The position numbers and the translations under genes were made by a program. Below, piece after piece: positions 7,375 to 15,501 of a stretch of DNA of 25,492 nucleotides. The first letter of the stretch is position 1. The number at the start of each line of letters is the position of its first letter. The notes below the pieces were generated by a model that was not told where the DNA came from, searched no databases, and saw only the letters and a list, made by a program, of their open reading frames with translations. Origin of the DNA: SKPH01 sp051748565. Its GTDB lineage: Bacteria; Bacillota; Dethiobacteria; DTU022. The stretch covers positions 1-25,492 of the forward strand of contig JBNJHN010000024.1 of NCBI GenBank assembly GCA_051748565.1. Direction: 5' to 3'.

Positions 7375-9213
7375 CTATTCCACCGTTACACTTTTTGCCA
7401 GATTGCGGGGCTTGTCGACCGAACTGCCGCGGGCAAGGGCGGTATAATACGCAATAAGCTGAGTCGGCACCGCGCTTAATATTGGAGCCAGGATATCATT
7501 GACCGGAGGCAGGTAAAAAACTAATTCCACATGTCGGGCTACTTCATCAAAACCTTTCTGGGTAATGGCAAAAACTGCTCCGCCGCGGGCTTTTACTTCC
7601 TGGATATTACCGAGAGTTTTTTCAGAGACTGCTTTCTGTGTAACCAGAGCAATAACCGGGATCCCTTCGACAATAAGAGCAAGGGGGCCGTGCTTGAGTT
7701 CACCGGCTGCGTATGCTTCGGCATGAATATAAGATATCTCTTTCAGCTTCAGTGCTCCTTCCATGGCCACAGGGTAATCCAGGTTACGGCCAACAAAAAA
7801 TGCACTTTCCCATTTTGCCAGGTGATCACAGTATGAGCGCAGCTTGGATAGACTTTCTTCGGAAAGTATCTCCTTCAAATGACCGGGGAGAACAGTCAGA
7901 TCCTCAATCAGTTTCCTGGCCATTTTTGGATCAATGCTGCCGCGGGCTTCACCCAGGTAAAGTGTGAACAGGTATAAGGCAACCAGCTGGGTCAGGTAAG
8001 CCTTGGTAGAAGCAACGGCAATTTCCGGGCCGGCCCATGTATATAAAACCTGGTCTGCTTCCCGGGAAACCGAACTGCCTACTACATTGGTAATAGCTAA
8101 TACTTTCAATCCTTTCTGCCGGGCCAACCGCAGGGCAGCTAAGGTGTCTGCAGTTTCACCGGATTGGCTGATCACAAGCACCAGCTGATTTTTACCTAAA
8201 AGAGGTTCCCGGTAGCGAAATTCTGAGGCAACATCGACTTCAACCTGGACCCCGGCCACTTTTTCTATAATAGCCTTACCGAGAAGACCGGCATGGTAAG
8301 CGGTACCGCAGGCAACAATATAAATCTTTTCCAGGGAAGATAATTCTTCATTAGTAAATTCCAGCTCACTTAAGGTTACTTTACCGGAAGCTGCATCGAC
8401 TCGCTGCCGCATGGTCTCTTTTACTGCAGTAGGCTGTTCCATGATTTCTTTAAGCATAAAATGATCGTATCCGCCCTTTTCAGCGGCTTCTATGTCCCAG
8501 GTTATTTCAAATATTTCCCGGTCCAGTATTTTTCCACTGGCGTCAGATATTTCAACTTCACCAGCGGTTATTGATGCAAATTCACCATCTTCCAAGATCT
8601 TGGTTTTACGGGTATGGGCAAGTATGGCGGGTATGTCTGATGCAACTAGATTTTCACCTTTACCAAGCCCGATAATAAGCGGGCTGTCCTGACGGGCGCA
8701 AATAATACGTTCCGGTTCCTTGATCGTTATTACAACCAGCGCATAAGAGCCTTTAACCCGTTCTACCGCTTTTCGGACAGCTTCTAACAAATCGCGTTCA
8801 TAATATTCTTCAATCAGGTGGGCCAGGACTTCAGTATCTGTTTCTGAGCAAAACTTGTGTCCTTTTTCCTCTATTAACCACTGGCGCAGGGATTGGTAAT
8901 TTTCAATAATACCGTTGTGAACAACGGCAATCTCTTCGTTGCAGCTGCAATGGGGGTGGGCGTTTTTATCTGTTGGCCTGCCATGAGTAGCCCAGCGGGT
9001 ATGGCCAATACCTGCAGCAACTTTTTTAAACTGATCACCCAGCCTGCTTTCCAGATCGGAAACAGATCCCGCTGCTTTGCTTATAATAAGGCGTCCATCA
9101 CACTGCAGCGCAATGCCGGCCGAATCATAGCCGCGGTATTCAAGTTTTCTTAGACCATCTATCAAGATATTTGCTGCATCCCCGGTACCTGTATAACCAA
9201 CAATACCACACAT
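7375..9213 (-). CDS. glmS: Glutamine-fructose-6-phosphate aminotransferase (isomerizing)
   Basis: Makes glucosamine-6-phosphate from fructose-6-phosphate and glutamine, the first committed step toward UDP-GlcNAc for peptidoglycan. The protein has 612 residues, typical of the family. Cys2 after Met1 (MCGIVGYTG) is the N-terminal glutaminase nucleophile, with HTRWATHG, NGIIENY and LEYRGYDSAG as further class II amidotransferase motifs. Two SIS sugar-isomerase domains follow, with SQSGETADT, STKAYLTQ and EGALKLKEISYIHAE, and the C-terminal LAKSVTVE closes the active site. It follows glmM by 126 bp that hold a hairpin but no glmS ribozyme that I can recognise. GGGGGT lies about 6 nt before the ATG. 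As usual in Bacillota it sits at the end of the cdaA-cdaR-glmM-glmS block. Confidence 0.98.
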   Translation of the reverse strand: MCGIVGYTGTGDAANILIDGLRKLEYRGYDSAGIALQCDGRLIISKAAGSVSDLESRLGDQFKKVAAGIGHTRWATHGRPTDKNAHPHCSCNEEIAVVHNGIIENYQSLRQWLIEEKGHKFCSETDTEVLAHLIEEYYERDLLEAVRKAVERVKGSYALVVITIKEPERIICARQDSPLIIGLGKGENLVASDIPAILAHTRKTKILEDGEFASITAGEVEISDASGKILDREIFEITWDIEAAEKGGYDHFMLKEIMEQPTAVKETMRQRVDAASGKVTLSELEFTNEELSSLEKIYIVACGTAYHAGLLGKAIIEKVAGVQVEVDVASEFRYREPLLGKNQLVLVISQSGETADTLAALRLARQKGLKVLAITNVVGSSVSREADQVLYTWAGPEIAVASTKAYLTQLVALYLFTLYLGEARGSIDPKMARKLIEDLTVLPGHLKEILSEESLSKLRSYCDHLAKWESAFFVGRNLDYPVAMEGALKLKEISYIHAEAYAAGELKHGPLALIVEGIPVIALVTQKAVSEKTLGNIQEVKARGGAVFAITQKGFDEVARHVELVFYLPPVNDILAPILSAVPTQLIAYYTALARGSSVDKPRNLAKSVTVE

Positions 9214-9266
9214 ATATTTACCCCCATTTGTTTAAACGGTTTAAGGTCTTTGTGTCCCTGAAACAA

Positions 9267-9297
9267 TTTGGGGAGGGATGCTGTTCCCCTCCCCAAA
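9267..9297 (-). repeat. Strong hairpin between glmM and glmS
   Basis: TTTGGGGAGGG (9267-9277) and CCCTCCCCAAA (9287-9297) are perfect 11-bp inverted arms around a 9-nt loop. As minus-strand RNA the stem is followed by UUGUUU, too poor in U for a confident terminator. It may be an attenuator, an RNA-processing site or a weak terminator that lowers glmS relative to glmM. Confidence 0.5.
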
Positions 9298-9339
9298 AAC
9301 TAAATTGCCTCTATTATTACTCGTCTGTCAAAGTAAGAT

Positions 9340-10680
9340 TTAAGACTGTTCTTTGGCAATTACTTCAGTAAGAGAGCGGGCATATTCCTCAAGTTTTTCT
9401 TCAGGCAAAGGCGCTTCGAGCATAACCCTGATTTTTGGTTCAGTTCCCGACGGGCGGACCAGGATGCGGCCATGCCGGCCAAGCTCCTTCTCCACCCGGT
9501 TAATTGCAGCTTTGATTTTTGGGTTATCCGACCAGCCCTCCTTAGTAGCCACTTTTTGATTAACTAAAACCTGGGGTAGTCGCTCCAGATGGGAAGCAAG
9601 CTGGGAAAGGGAATGCTGTTGTTCCTGTATAACCTTAAGCAGCTGCAATGCAGTAAGCAAACCATCTCCGGTAGTGGCATGATCAGAGAAAATAATATGT
9701 CCCGATTGTTCACCACCAAGATTATAGCCGCCTTTTATCATTTCTTCAAGAACATAACGGTCACCCACAGAGGTGCGAATTACCTTTAAACCTTGCTCTT
9801 CAGCAAAAATATCGAGCCCGCCGTTACTCATTACCGTTGCAACTAAAGTATCCTGCTTAAGCAGGTTCTTTTTTTTCATATCAGCGGCACAAATTGCCAT
9901 CACTGCATCGCCGTCAACAACAGCCCCTTTTTCATCGACAGCAATCAGCCGGTCAGCATCTCCATCAAAAGCAAGGCCAACAGAAGCTCCGTTTTCTATC
10001 ACAGCACGCTCTAAATCCGCAGTATCCGTAGCACCGCAGCCAACGTTTATCCGACTGCCATCAGGCTCATCGTGCAGCATCCTTACCCTGGCACCCAGGC
10101 GTTCCAGCAGCTCACCGGCCACCCGGCAGGCTGCTCCATGGGCACAGTCAACAATAAGGTTCTGGCCTTCAAGTGAAACAGCCGTATCTCTTAAGTGATC
10201 TAAATATTTCTCGAGAGCTTTCCCGTCAATAGAAGACTGCCCCAGCAAAGCACCTTCGGGGCGGGGCAATTCATCAATATTATTATAATAAATCTCTTCA
10301 ATTTTATCTTCCAGGGCGTCGGGCAATTTTAGGCCACGACTGTCAAATATTTTCAGGCCGTTATCTTCGATTGGGTTGTGAGATGCTGAAATAACAACTC
10401 CTGCAGAAGCCTTAAATTCCCTGGTCAGGTAAGCTACAGCAGGTGTCGAAGTTATACCGAGAATTCTTACTTCACCTCCTGCAGAGGTTATCCCGGCCAC
10501 AAGTGCACCTTCGAGCATAGAGCCTGAAAGACGTGTATCGCGTCCGATCATAAATAAGGGGCTTTTATGTTCCCGGCCTAAAACCCACGCCGCTATTCTT
10601 CCAATCTTAAAAGCAAGTTCAGGTGTTAAATCACGATTGGCCACACCCCTGATTCCGTCAGTTCCAAATAATTTGCCCAA
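9340..10680 (-). CDS. glmM: Phosphoglucosamine mutase, TTG start
   Basis: Converts glucosamine-6-phosphate to glucosamine-1-phosphate. With the start chosen here the protein has 446 residues. GKLFGTDGIRGVAN opens the protein; the phosphoserine loop is SASHNP at 98-103 (S100 the catalytic serine); the Mg2+ loop is DGDADR at 239-244; the sugar-recognition loop is GEQSGH at 323-328; and the phosphate-binding loop is RPSGTEP at 409-415. An ATG two codons upstream (10686) is only 1 nt from the GGAGG at 10688-10692. The TTG at 10680 is 7 nt from it and gives the MGKxFGTDG start normal for the family. The ribosome site overlaps the cdaR stop codon, so translation is probably coupled. GlmM and CdaA are known to interact in several Bacillota, which fits the gene order. 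Confidence 0.97.
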   Translation of the reverse strand: MGKLFGTDGIRGVANRDLTPELAFKIGRIAAWVLGREHKSPLFMIGRDTRLSGSMLEGALVAGITSAGGEVRILGITSTPAVAYLTREFKASAGVVISASHNPIEDNGLKIFDSRGLKLPDALEDKIEEIYYNNIDELPRPEGALLGQSSIDGKALEKYLDHLRDTAVSLEGQNLIVDCAHGAACRVAGELLERLGARVRMLHDEPDGSRINVGCGATDTADLERAVIENGASVGLAFDGDADRLIAVDEKGAVVDGDAVMAICAADMKKKNLLKQDTLVATVMSNGGLDIFAEEQGLKVIRTSVGDRYVLEEMIKGGYNLGGEQSGHIIFSDHATTGDGLLTALQLLKVIQEQQHSLSQLASHLERLPQVLVNQKVATKEGWSDNPKIKAAINRVEKELGRHGRILVRPSGTEPKIRVMLEAPLPEEKLEEYARSLTEVIAKEQS

Positions 10681-10693
10681 TAACATGCCTCCT

Positions 10694-11380
10694 TTACTCG
10701 TTGTCGTTACTTTCAGGTATTATAATCCTCTCAAATTCAAGTCGCACAGTAATCAAAGAGGGATCGATCACCACGTCTAATACCCGGTTTCCATCTTCAT
10801 CATAAGCAATAGGCGTGAGTTCAACACTTTCAATTAACCTCATACCGCTTATATTAATTAAAAGCACTACCCGGTCCACTCTTTCAAAAATAGAGGAAGG
10901 CGCCCCGACCAAAACCTCTTCAGGTATGATCTCATATTCAGCAAGCTCCCATCCTGTGGCCGGTGCTCCAACAATATTTAGCTCCACTTCGAAATCTTCG
11001 GAACGATAAACTTCGATACTAACCCTGACCTGTTCGGGCTGGACTGAAATAAGGGTTAACCCGCGCGGCGGCTGGCCATGCACCGGGATCAGGTGGTTGC
11101 CCGGTTCTCTTCCGTTAAGATCTACAAAGGCACCGATCTCTTCAACTGTCAGATCATCGAAATCTTCAGGGAGGCCTTCGAGGGTAATATCGACGCTGGT
11201 GGGTATATCTGTAACCACATATTCCGGATTCAGATTATCTACCCTTAAGGGCACCTGGAATAAAATACGCGAAGGTGTTTCCCGTGTAATTTGATCGCCA
11301 GTCACAAAAAGCCATAGTATAACCGCTATAAAAATTGCCATTACCCGGGCAAAGTTGTTGCTGCGTAAAAATTTTTCCAT
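10694..11380 (-). CDS. cdaR: YbbR-domain regulator of diadenylate cyclase (CdaR), short form
   Basis: A membrane-anchored extracytoplasmic protein that in Bacillus and Listeria binds CdaA and tunes c-di-AMP synthesis. The 228 residues show one N-terminal membrane helix (about 11-27, ARVMAIFIAVILWLFV) and then a beta-rich outer part that I read as two YbbR repeats (about 35-120 and 125-222), each with the VPLRV / SVDITLEG or ELNIVG / EEVLVGAP pattern. CdaR of B. subtilis has about four repeats and more than 450 residues, so this is a short version. Its ATG lies only 1 nt past the cdaA stop codon, and GGAGG is 13 nt upstream inside cdaA, a little far. It is followed directly by glmM. The operon order supports the assignment better than the sequence alone, since YbbR domains diverge quickly. 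Confidence 0.9.
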   Translation of the reverse strand: MEKFLRSNNFARVMAIFIAVILWLFVTGDQITRETPSRILFQVPLRVDNLNPEYVVTDIPTSVDITLEGLPEDFDDLTVEEIGAFVDLNGREPGNHLIPVHGQPPRGLTLISVQPEQVRVSIEVYRSEDFEVELNIVGAPATGWELAEYEIIPEEVLVGAPSSIFERVDRVVLLINISGMRLIESVELTPIAYDEDGNRVLDVVIDPSLITVRLEFERIIIPESNDNE

Positions 11381-11381
11381 G

Positions 11382-12215
11382 CTATTTACTGTTCCTCCAT
11401 GACCAGAGACTGAAACCTTCTTTACGATCAGGTAAAAGCAGGTCTTTTAGTACTGCCCGCAGTTTCTTTTCATCTAAGTAACGGGTTAAAACACCATCAT
11501 GTGCTACAGAGATAATACCGGTTTCTTCCGAAATAATTATCGCCAGGGCATCAGAATATTCAGTGATGCCGATACCGGCACGATGCCTGGTACCCAGTTC
11601 TTTGCCCAGGTTGGGATCTTCAGTTAGTGGCAGGTAACAGCCTGCGGCAACTATTTGATTACCCTGAATGATAACTGCCCCGTCGTGAAGGGGGCTGCGG
11701 GGGAAAAATATATTTACCAGAAGCTCAGCAGTTACTACTCCTTCAACTGAAATACCTGTGTCGATATATTCCTTAAGACCTGTTGAACGTTCAATAACTA
11801 TTAACGCCCCGATACGCTTTTTAACCAGGACAGGGATAGCCTTGATCAGTTCATCGAGCATACTTTCAAAATCTTGAACGCTCCAGTTCCAATAAGTTGA
11901 TTTAAAAATTTTGCCCCGGCCCAGGTGTTCAAGAGCCCGGCGCAGTTCAGGTTGGAAAACGATAGGAATAGCGATAAGGCCAACTGTCATGGTCTGCCGC
12001 AGGGTCCAGTGGAGGGCATTAAGACCTGTTTGATCACTAATAATCATAGCCAGCAACAGGACAATGAGTCCTTTAACCAGCTGTTCGGCCCGGGTGCCGC
12101 GAATAATCACAATCAATCTGTAAAAAACATAAGACATGATTACAATATCAACCACATCGCGCCATTCCACATTCAATTGAAGAACTGCTGCAACTATACG
12201 TTCCCAGATGGCCAC
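11382..12215 (-). CDS. cdaA: Membrane diadenylate cyclase CdaA
   Basis: Joins two ATP into cyclic di-AMP, a second messenger for potassium, osmolyte and cell-wall balance. The protein has 277 residues. Three N-terminal membrane helices (about 22-38, 45-62 and 74-88) are followed by a DAC (DisA_N) domain with the catalytic DGA at 178-180 and RHR at 210-212. The start is GTG at 12215; an in-frame stop lies about eight codons upstream and no ATG is nearby, and GAGGG lies about 11 nt before the GTG. The gap of 117 bp to the radical SAM gene upstream holds a small inverted repeat (AGGCAG at 12250-12255, CTGCCT at 12267-12272) and is AT-rich, so a separate promoter is possible but none is clear. 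It heads the cdaA-cdaR-glmM-glmS block. Confidence 0.96.
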   Translation of the reverse strand: MAIWERIVAAVLQLNVEWRDVVDIVIMSYVFYRLIVIIRGTRAEQLVKGLIVLLLAMIISDQTGLNALHWTLRQTMTVGLIAIPIVFQPELRRALEHLGRGKIFKSTYWNWSVQDFESMLDELIKAIPVLVKKRIGALIVIERSTGLKEYIDTGISVEGVVTAELLVNIFFPRSPLHDGAVIIQGNQIVAAGCYLPLTEDPNLGKELGTRHRAGIGITEYSDALAIIISEETGIISVAHDGVLTRYLDEKKLRAVLKDLLLPDRKEGFSLWSWRNSK

Positions 12216-12332
12216 TATCTGTTGAACCCTCTTTTTTAGATTTCTGGTCAGGCAGGCTGAAGTTTTCTGCCTATCTGTATGATTATTTTATTCGCTTTTT
12301 AATCTGTAAATACCTGCAAAGATATTAGTAAG

Positions 12333-13346
12333 TTAACATAAATTATCCGGTAAAACAATATTAATTCTTTTATTGCATTTATTGCAGGCAGCACCATTGA
12401 GACCTGTTGAACTGATCCGGTAACCGCTGCGCTTTATCAGCAGGTTACCGCAATAGGGGCATACAGTATCACTGGAACCCGGTAAATCTATATTGCCCAG
12501 GTAAACATAGCGCAGATATTTATTTGCGATATCCCTGGCTCTCTCCATTACCTGTGGAGAGGTTGGAGGCAGATCAAGCTTATACTGGGGAAAATAACGG
12601 GAGTAATGCAAAATCAGATCTGGACTAAGGGTCCCCAGCCAGCTGGCCAGGGAATCCTGTTCGGCATCGCTGTCGTTCAGTGATGGTATGAGCAGGCAGG
12701 TAATTTCAACATGGCATTTCTTAACAGCTGCTTCGACAGTTTCAATTACCGGATCTCTTAGACCATGGCAATATTCCCGGTAGAAAGAATCGCTAAAAGC
12801 TTTTACATCAATATTCATTGCGTCGATAACAGAAAGAAGTTCACGAAGGGGCTCTCGGTTAATATAGCCATTAGTGACCAGTACATTGCAATAGCCATGC
12901 TCGTGCAGAAGAGAGGCAGTATCATAAACAAATTCAAACCAGATAGTAGGTTCGTTGTAAGTATAGGCAATACCGGGGACTTTTTCGGGCCCGCCCGCTT
13001 TTGTCAGCATGGCCAGGATTTCTTCCGGGCTGACTAAATCTGATGTCTGATCAGGTCTGCCCCGGGCCAGGGACCAATTCTGGCAGAAAGAGCAAAGTAA
13101 ATTACAACCAAAAGTACCCACCGATAAAATTGAGCTTCCCGGAAGAAAGTGATAAAGGGGTTTTTTTTCGATTGGATCCCAGTGTGCTGCTGCCAGAACA
13201 CCATAATTGGTGGTATAGAGCTCATCTTTTTCAACCAGACGGACGCCACAGGCTCCAACCTGATTTTCTCCGAGCAGGCAGCTGCGGGGGCAGAGCACAC
13301 AGCGAATTTTATTATCTTCTTTAAAGTAGAAACGGGCTTTTTTCAT
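12333..13346 (-). CDS. amrS: AmmeMemoRadiSam system radical SAM enzyme
   Basis: A 337-residue radical SAM protein related to pyruvate formate-lyase activating enzymes. The SAM-binding cluster motif is CNLLCSFC (C81, C85, C88). An N-terminal cysteine group C16-x2-C19-x3-C23 and C33 precedes it, and a C-terminal zinc-ribbon-like part has CPYC and CNKC pairs. These flanking cysteines and HWDPIEKKPLYHF are characteristic of the family found beside AMMECR1 and MEMO1 genes. The chemistry performed by the system is not established; the conserved trio suggests the enzyme modifies or activates a partner. It starts 22 bp after the AMMECR1 gene in the order MEMO-like, AMMECR1, radical SAM. The RBS is AGGGAG, 11 nt before ATG. 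It is not PflA itself, as no pyruvate formate-lyase is nearby. Confidence 0.93.
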   Translation of the reverse strand: MKKARFYFKEDNKIRCVLCPRSCLLGENQVGACGVRLVEKDELYTTNYGVLAAAHWDPIEKKPLYHFLPGSSILSVGTFGCNLLCSFCQNWSLARGRPDQTSDLVSPEEILAMLTKAGGPEKVPGIAYTYNEPTIWFEFVYDTASLLHEHGYCNVLVTNGYINREPLRELLSVIDAMNIDVKAFSDSFYREYCHGLRDPVIETVEAAVKKCHVEITCLLIPSLNDSDAEQDSLASWLGTLSPDLILHYSRYFPQYKLDLPPTSPQVMERARDIANKYLRYVYLGNIDLPGSSDTVCPYCGNLLIKRSGYRISSTGLNGAACNKCNKRINIVLPDNLC

Positions 13347-13368
13347 GTGATTTTAAACTCCCTGTTTC

Positions 13369-13899
13369 TTACTTTTCACCATGGCGTATGACACTAAAAC
13401 GATAAAGTTCGACAGGTCTGCCGGGCGCTATACCAGCTTTACGACGGGCGATTTCGACTTGTTCGCCAATCGTATCTATTCCTTCTATATCCGGCAGCAG
13501 CAGTCCACATTGCGGGCCGCTGCGCACTAAAACACCATATTTTTTTGGATCAAGCTCTTTTTCACTTTTTATCGCTTTTAAAGGCCCAAGAATATCAACT
13601 GAAACTGTGATTTCGGGCAGTTCTTCTCTGCTAACCGGAGGAAATCTCGGATCTCTGACGGCAGCAGAAACTGCATTCACGGCAATCTCCTCGGCCAGGT
13701 TTTTGCGTAACGGTTCAAATGTTCCAATACAACCACGCAGTTGGCCTGCCTTTTTGAGTGTTACAAAAACACCGGCCTGAATTTGATATTCAGGAGGCAG
13801 TATTTCGGGAATTTTCGGCGGTTGTTCATCTTCAAAGTAGCGCTTTAAAACTTCCCGGGCCAAATCGGCAGGATTTAGATTGAGATCCAGGGCCGACAA
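13369..13899 (-). CDS. amrA: AMMECR1-domain protein (AmmeMemoRadiSam protein A), TTG start
   Basis: A 176-residue single-domain AMMECR1 protein. The invariant LRGCIG is at 54-59, followed by TFEP, and downstream are NAVSAAVRDPRFPPVSREELPEITVSVDILGP and LLLPDIEGIDTIGEQVEIARRKAGI, both conserved blocks of the family. Its biochemical role is unknown in bacteria, and the conserved Cys suggests a catalytic or ligand-binding function. The start is a TTG at 13899 with a purine-rich GGGGGG run about 10 nt upstream; no ATG is available near the N-terminus. It lies 43 bp after the MEMO-like gene and 22 bp before the radical SAM gene and is surely in one operon with them. Confidence 0.93.
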   Translation of the reverse strand: MSALDLNLNPADLAREVLKRYFEDEQPPKIPEILPPEYQIQAGVFVTLKKAGQLRGCIGTFEPLRKNLAEEIAVNAVSAAVRDPRFPPVSREELPEITVSVDILGPLKAIKSEKELDPKKYGVLVRSGPQCGLLLPDIEGIDTIGEQVEIARRKAGIAPGRPVELYRFSVIRHGEK

Positions 13900-13942
13900 T
13901 TAAAAAAACCCCCCTTATCTCATATTTTAAAATTCGGATATT

Positions 13943-14758
13943 TTATTCCGGGTATAAAAGAGCCACAAGATAGCCTACCCCAAAAGGTCCTTCATAGGAT
14001 ATAATCTCTGGTTTAAAATTTTCTCCGTCAAGCATACCAAGGCCTATTACAATAGAACGCAGGCCGCATTCTCCAGCTTCTTCAACGAGCTGTTGATCAA
14101 AATCGAGAATATCTTCGACTCGTCCCTCACCTAACAGCTTTACCAGACGCTGATCGAATTCGATACCATGGGGATTAAATCCCGCCGGAGCACCCCGGAT
14201 CAGACGGTGGGATAAGTCCCCGCTTGTAATAACCGCTGTGGGTACACCTCTCCGTTCAACAGCTTTTCTGAGAGCGACGCCAAACTGGTAAAGTTGACGA
14301 TATGGCTGGAAACTGATTGTAATATGAACACAGTGAGTCGCCACACCGGCTTTTTGCAGGTAATAGAGGGGCACCATTGCACCATGATCAAGAACCTTGC
14401 CTTTTTGGAAAAGCAGATCGGCTTCACCGAGGAGTACAGGATTGACCGACCCATTCGCAGTCTCCTCCACCAGTAAATCTATGAGCTCCCGATCAGTTTG
14501 CACAGTTATGCCGATATTTGAAAATCCGAATTGCCCAAAATCTCCTGTTAACTGCTCCCCGGTAAGGACTACAGGCCCTTCCGGAACAATACGGCCATGT
14601 GGAGTGATTACAACCAGCAATTTAGGATCTGTCTCCTTAATGCGTCTGCTAAACAACTCCATCCCATCTACAGTCTTTTGGGCTTCCCGTAACCTGTCAC
14701 GGCCGATTTCAGGAATTATAATCGGGGGATGCGGGGAAATTCCAATAATCGAAAGCAT
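13943..14758 (-). CDS. amrB: MEMO1/LigB-like protein (AmmeMemoRadiSam protein B)
   Basis: A 271-residue protein of the class III extradiol dioxygenase (LigB) / MEMO fold. Candidate metal ligands are the His residues in ISPHPP near the N-terminus, VITPHGR, and the Asp and His of SGDLSHR; a Cys in EEAGECGLR corresponds in context to the conserved Cys of MEMO1. Human MEMO1 has been described as a metal (iron or copper) binding redox protein, and the bacterial role is unknown. An in-frame GTG at 14767 is possible, but ATG at 14758 has CAGG at a better distance (about 8 nt) and gives the usual short N-terminus before SPHPP. It is the first gene of the module and lies directly behind the promoter and operator at 14834-14876. 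Confidence 0.9.
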   Translation of the reverse strand: MLSIIGISPHPPIIIPEIGRDRLREAQKTVDGMELFSRRIKETDPKLLVVITPHGRIVPEGPVVLTGEQLTGDFGQFGFSNIGITVQTDRELIDLLVEETANGSVNPVLLGEADLLFQKGKVLDHGAMVPLYYLQKAGVATHCVHITISFQPYRQLYQFGVALRKAVERRGVPTAVITSGDLSHRLIRGAPAGFNPHGIEFDQRLVKLLGEGRVEDILDFDQQLVEEAGECGLRSIVIGLGMLDGENFKPEIISYEGPFGVGYLVALLYPE

Positions 14759-14833
14759 TGTAAGCACCTGCCTTCAGCACAGAGGCCCAAGCGGTAGCGA
14801 TAAAGAGGCCGTTTGAGCTTCGGCCATTGAAGT

Positions 14834-14854
14834 ATATACTTAATTAAAGTATAT
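14834..14854. promoter_or_regulatory. Perfect palindromic operator, probably for the MarR regulator
   Basis: Arms ATATACTT (14834-14841) and AAGTATAT (14847-14854) are exact inverted repeats with a 5-nt AT spacer. Size and symmetry fit a MarR dimer site. The right arm contains the -10 box of the minus-strand promoter, so binding should block the AmmeMemoRadiSam operon; it lies about 40 bp upstream of the marR -35. That the MarR at 14980 is the protein that binds is inferred from divergent placement. Confidence 0.7.
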
Positions 14855-14876
14855 CAAATTGTAAGGCATTGAACAA
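14848..14876 (-). promoter_or_regulatory. Promoter of the AmmeMemoRadiSam operon
   Basis: On the minus strand TTGTTC (14876-14871) and TATACT (14853-14848) are separated by exactly 17 bp. The first gene starts about 90 bp downstream. The -10 overlaps the palindrome. Confidence 0.7.
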
Positions 14877-14893
14877 ATCCCCTGCTGCACAAC

Positions 14894-14922
14894 TTGACAT
14901 ATTTATGCAAATGGCCTAACCT
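14894..14922 (+). promoter_or_regulatory. Candidate promoter of marR-chrA
   Basis: A consensus TTGACA at 14894-14899 is followed at 17 bp by TAACCT (three of six matches to the -10). A better -10 (TATGAT, 14922-14927) is at 22 bp, too far. The strong -35 with a weak -10 suggests moderate expression. Confidence 0.5.
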
Positions 14923-14979
14923 ATGATCAGTCGACACGGTCTTTTTAAGCAGGATGTTATTATCAGGAGTGTTTTATAT

Positions 14980-15471
14980 ATGAGTAGCGAATATCGCGAT
15001 GTAGATAAGTTCACAGCTGCCATTCAAGCTATTTTTCCGAAACTGATGCACTACTTAAATGCCGAAGAAAACCGTGAGCTAACCGGACTGGGCATTACCC
15101 CAAGCCAGATTAACGCTTTACTGGTGCTCTATTTTCATGATGATCTAACAATGGGTAAACTAAGCTCGGAAATATATCAGGCTGAAAGTGCCGCAACACG
15201 TCTTGTAAACCGCCTGGTTAATCTTAACCTGGTTAAAAGGCGGGGTGATGAAAAAGACCGCCGGGTAGTGCGCGTGGCCCTGACTTCTTACGGCAGGCAG
15301 CTTGCGCGCCTGGTGTTTGAAAGGCGCTCTTTCCGTTTCAATAATCTTGCTCAATACCTGGAACAATCGGAAAGAGAAAATCTGATCACTTCACTGCAGT
15401 CAGTAATCCGTGTATTTGAAGATCTGGCGCATACCAGTGAACCATTCGAAAATAAAAACAACTTTAAATAA
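14980..15471 (+). CDS. MarR-family transcriptional regulator
   Basis: A 163-residue winged-helix regulator. The recognition region covers about 40-82 (TPSQINALLVL, TMGKLSSEIYQAESAATRLVNRLVNLNLVKR), and the wing is RRGDEKDRRVVRVALT (about 87-102), matching the D-x-R-x-x-x-h-x-LT wing signature of MarR proteins. N- and C-terminal helices would form the dimer. An earlier in-frame ATG exists at 14923, but AGGAG at 14965-14969 lies 10 nt before the ATG at 14980 and the upstream stretch overlaps the promoter region, so 14980 is chosen. It is divergent from the AmmeMemoRadiSam operon and is followed after 30 bp by the two CHR transporter genes. MarR proteins often sense small aromatic or oxidant ligands; none can be inferred here. 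Confidence 0.9.
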   Translation: MSSEYRDVDKFTAAIQAIFPKLMHYLNAEENRELTGLGITPSQINALLVLYFHDDLTMGKLSSEIYQAESAATRLVNRLVNLNLVKRRGDEKDRRVVRVALTSYGRQLARLVFERRSFRFNNLAQYLEQSERENLITSLQSVIRVFEDLAHTSEPFENKNNFK

Positions 15472-15501
15472 TTCTGCCCTTCAGGAAAGTGAGGATAGCT
15501 T

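Noticed and set aside
12250..12272. Inverted repeat AGGCAG/CTGCCT between the radical SAM gene and cdaA as terminator
   Set aside because: Six-bp arms with an 11-nt loop and no T tract on the minus strand.
14923..14979. Longer MarR N-terminus from the ATG at 14923
   Set aside because: It lies at the promoter -10 region, lacks a ribosome site, and the ATG at 14980 has AGGAG at 10 nt.
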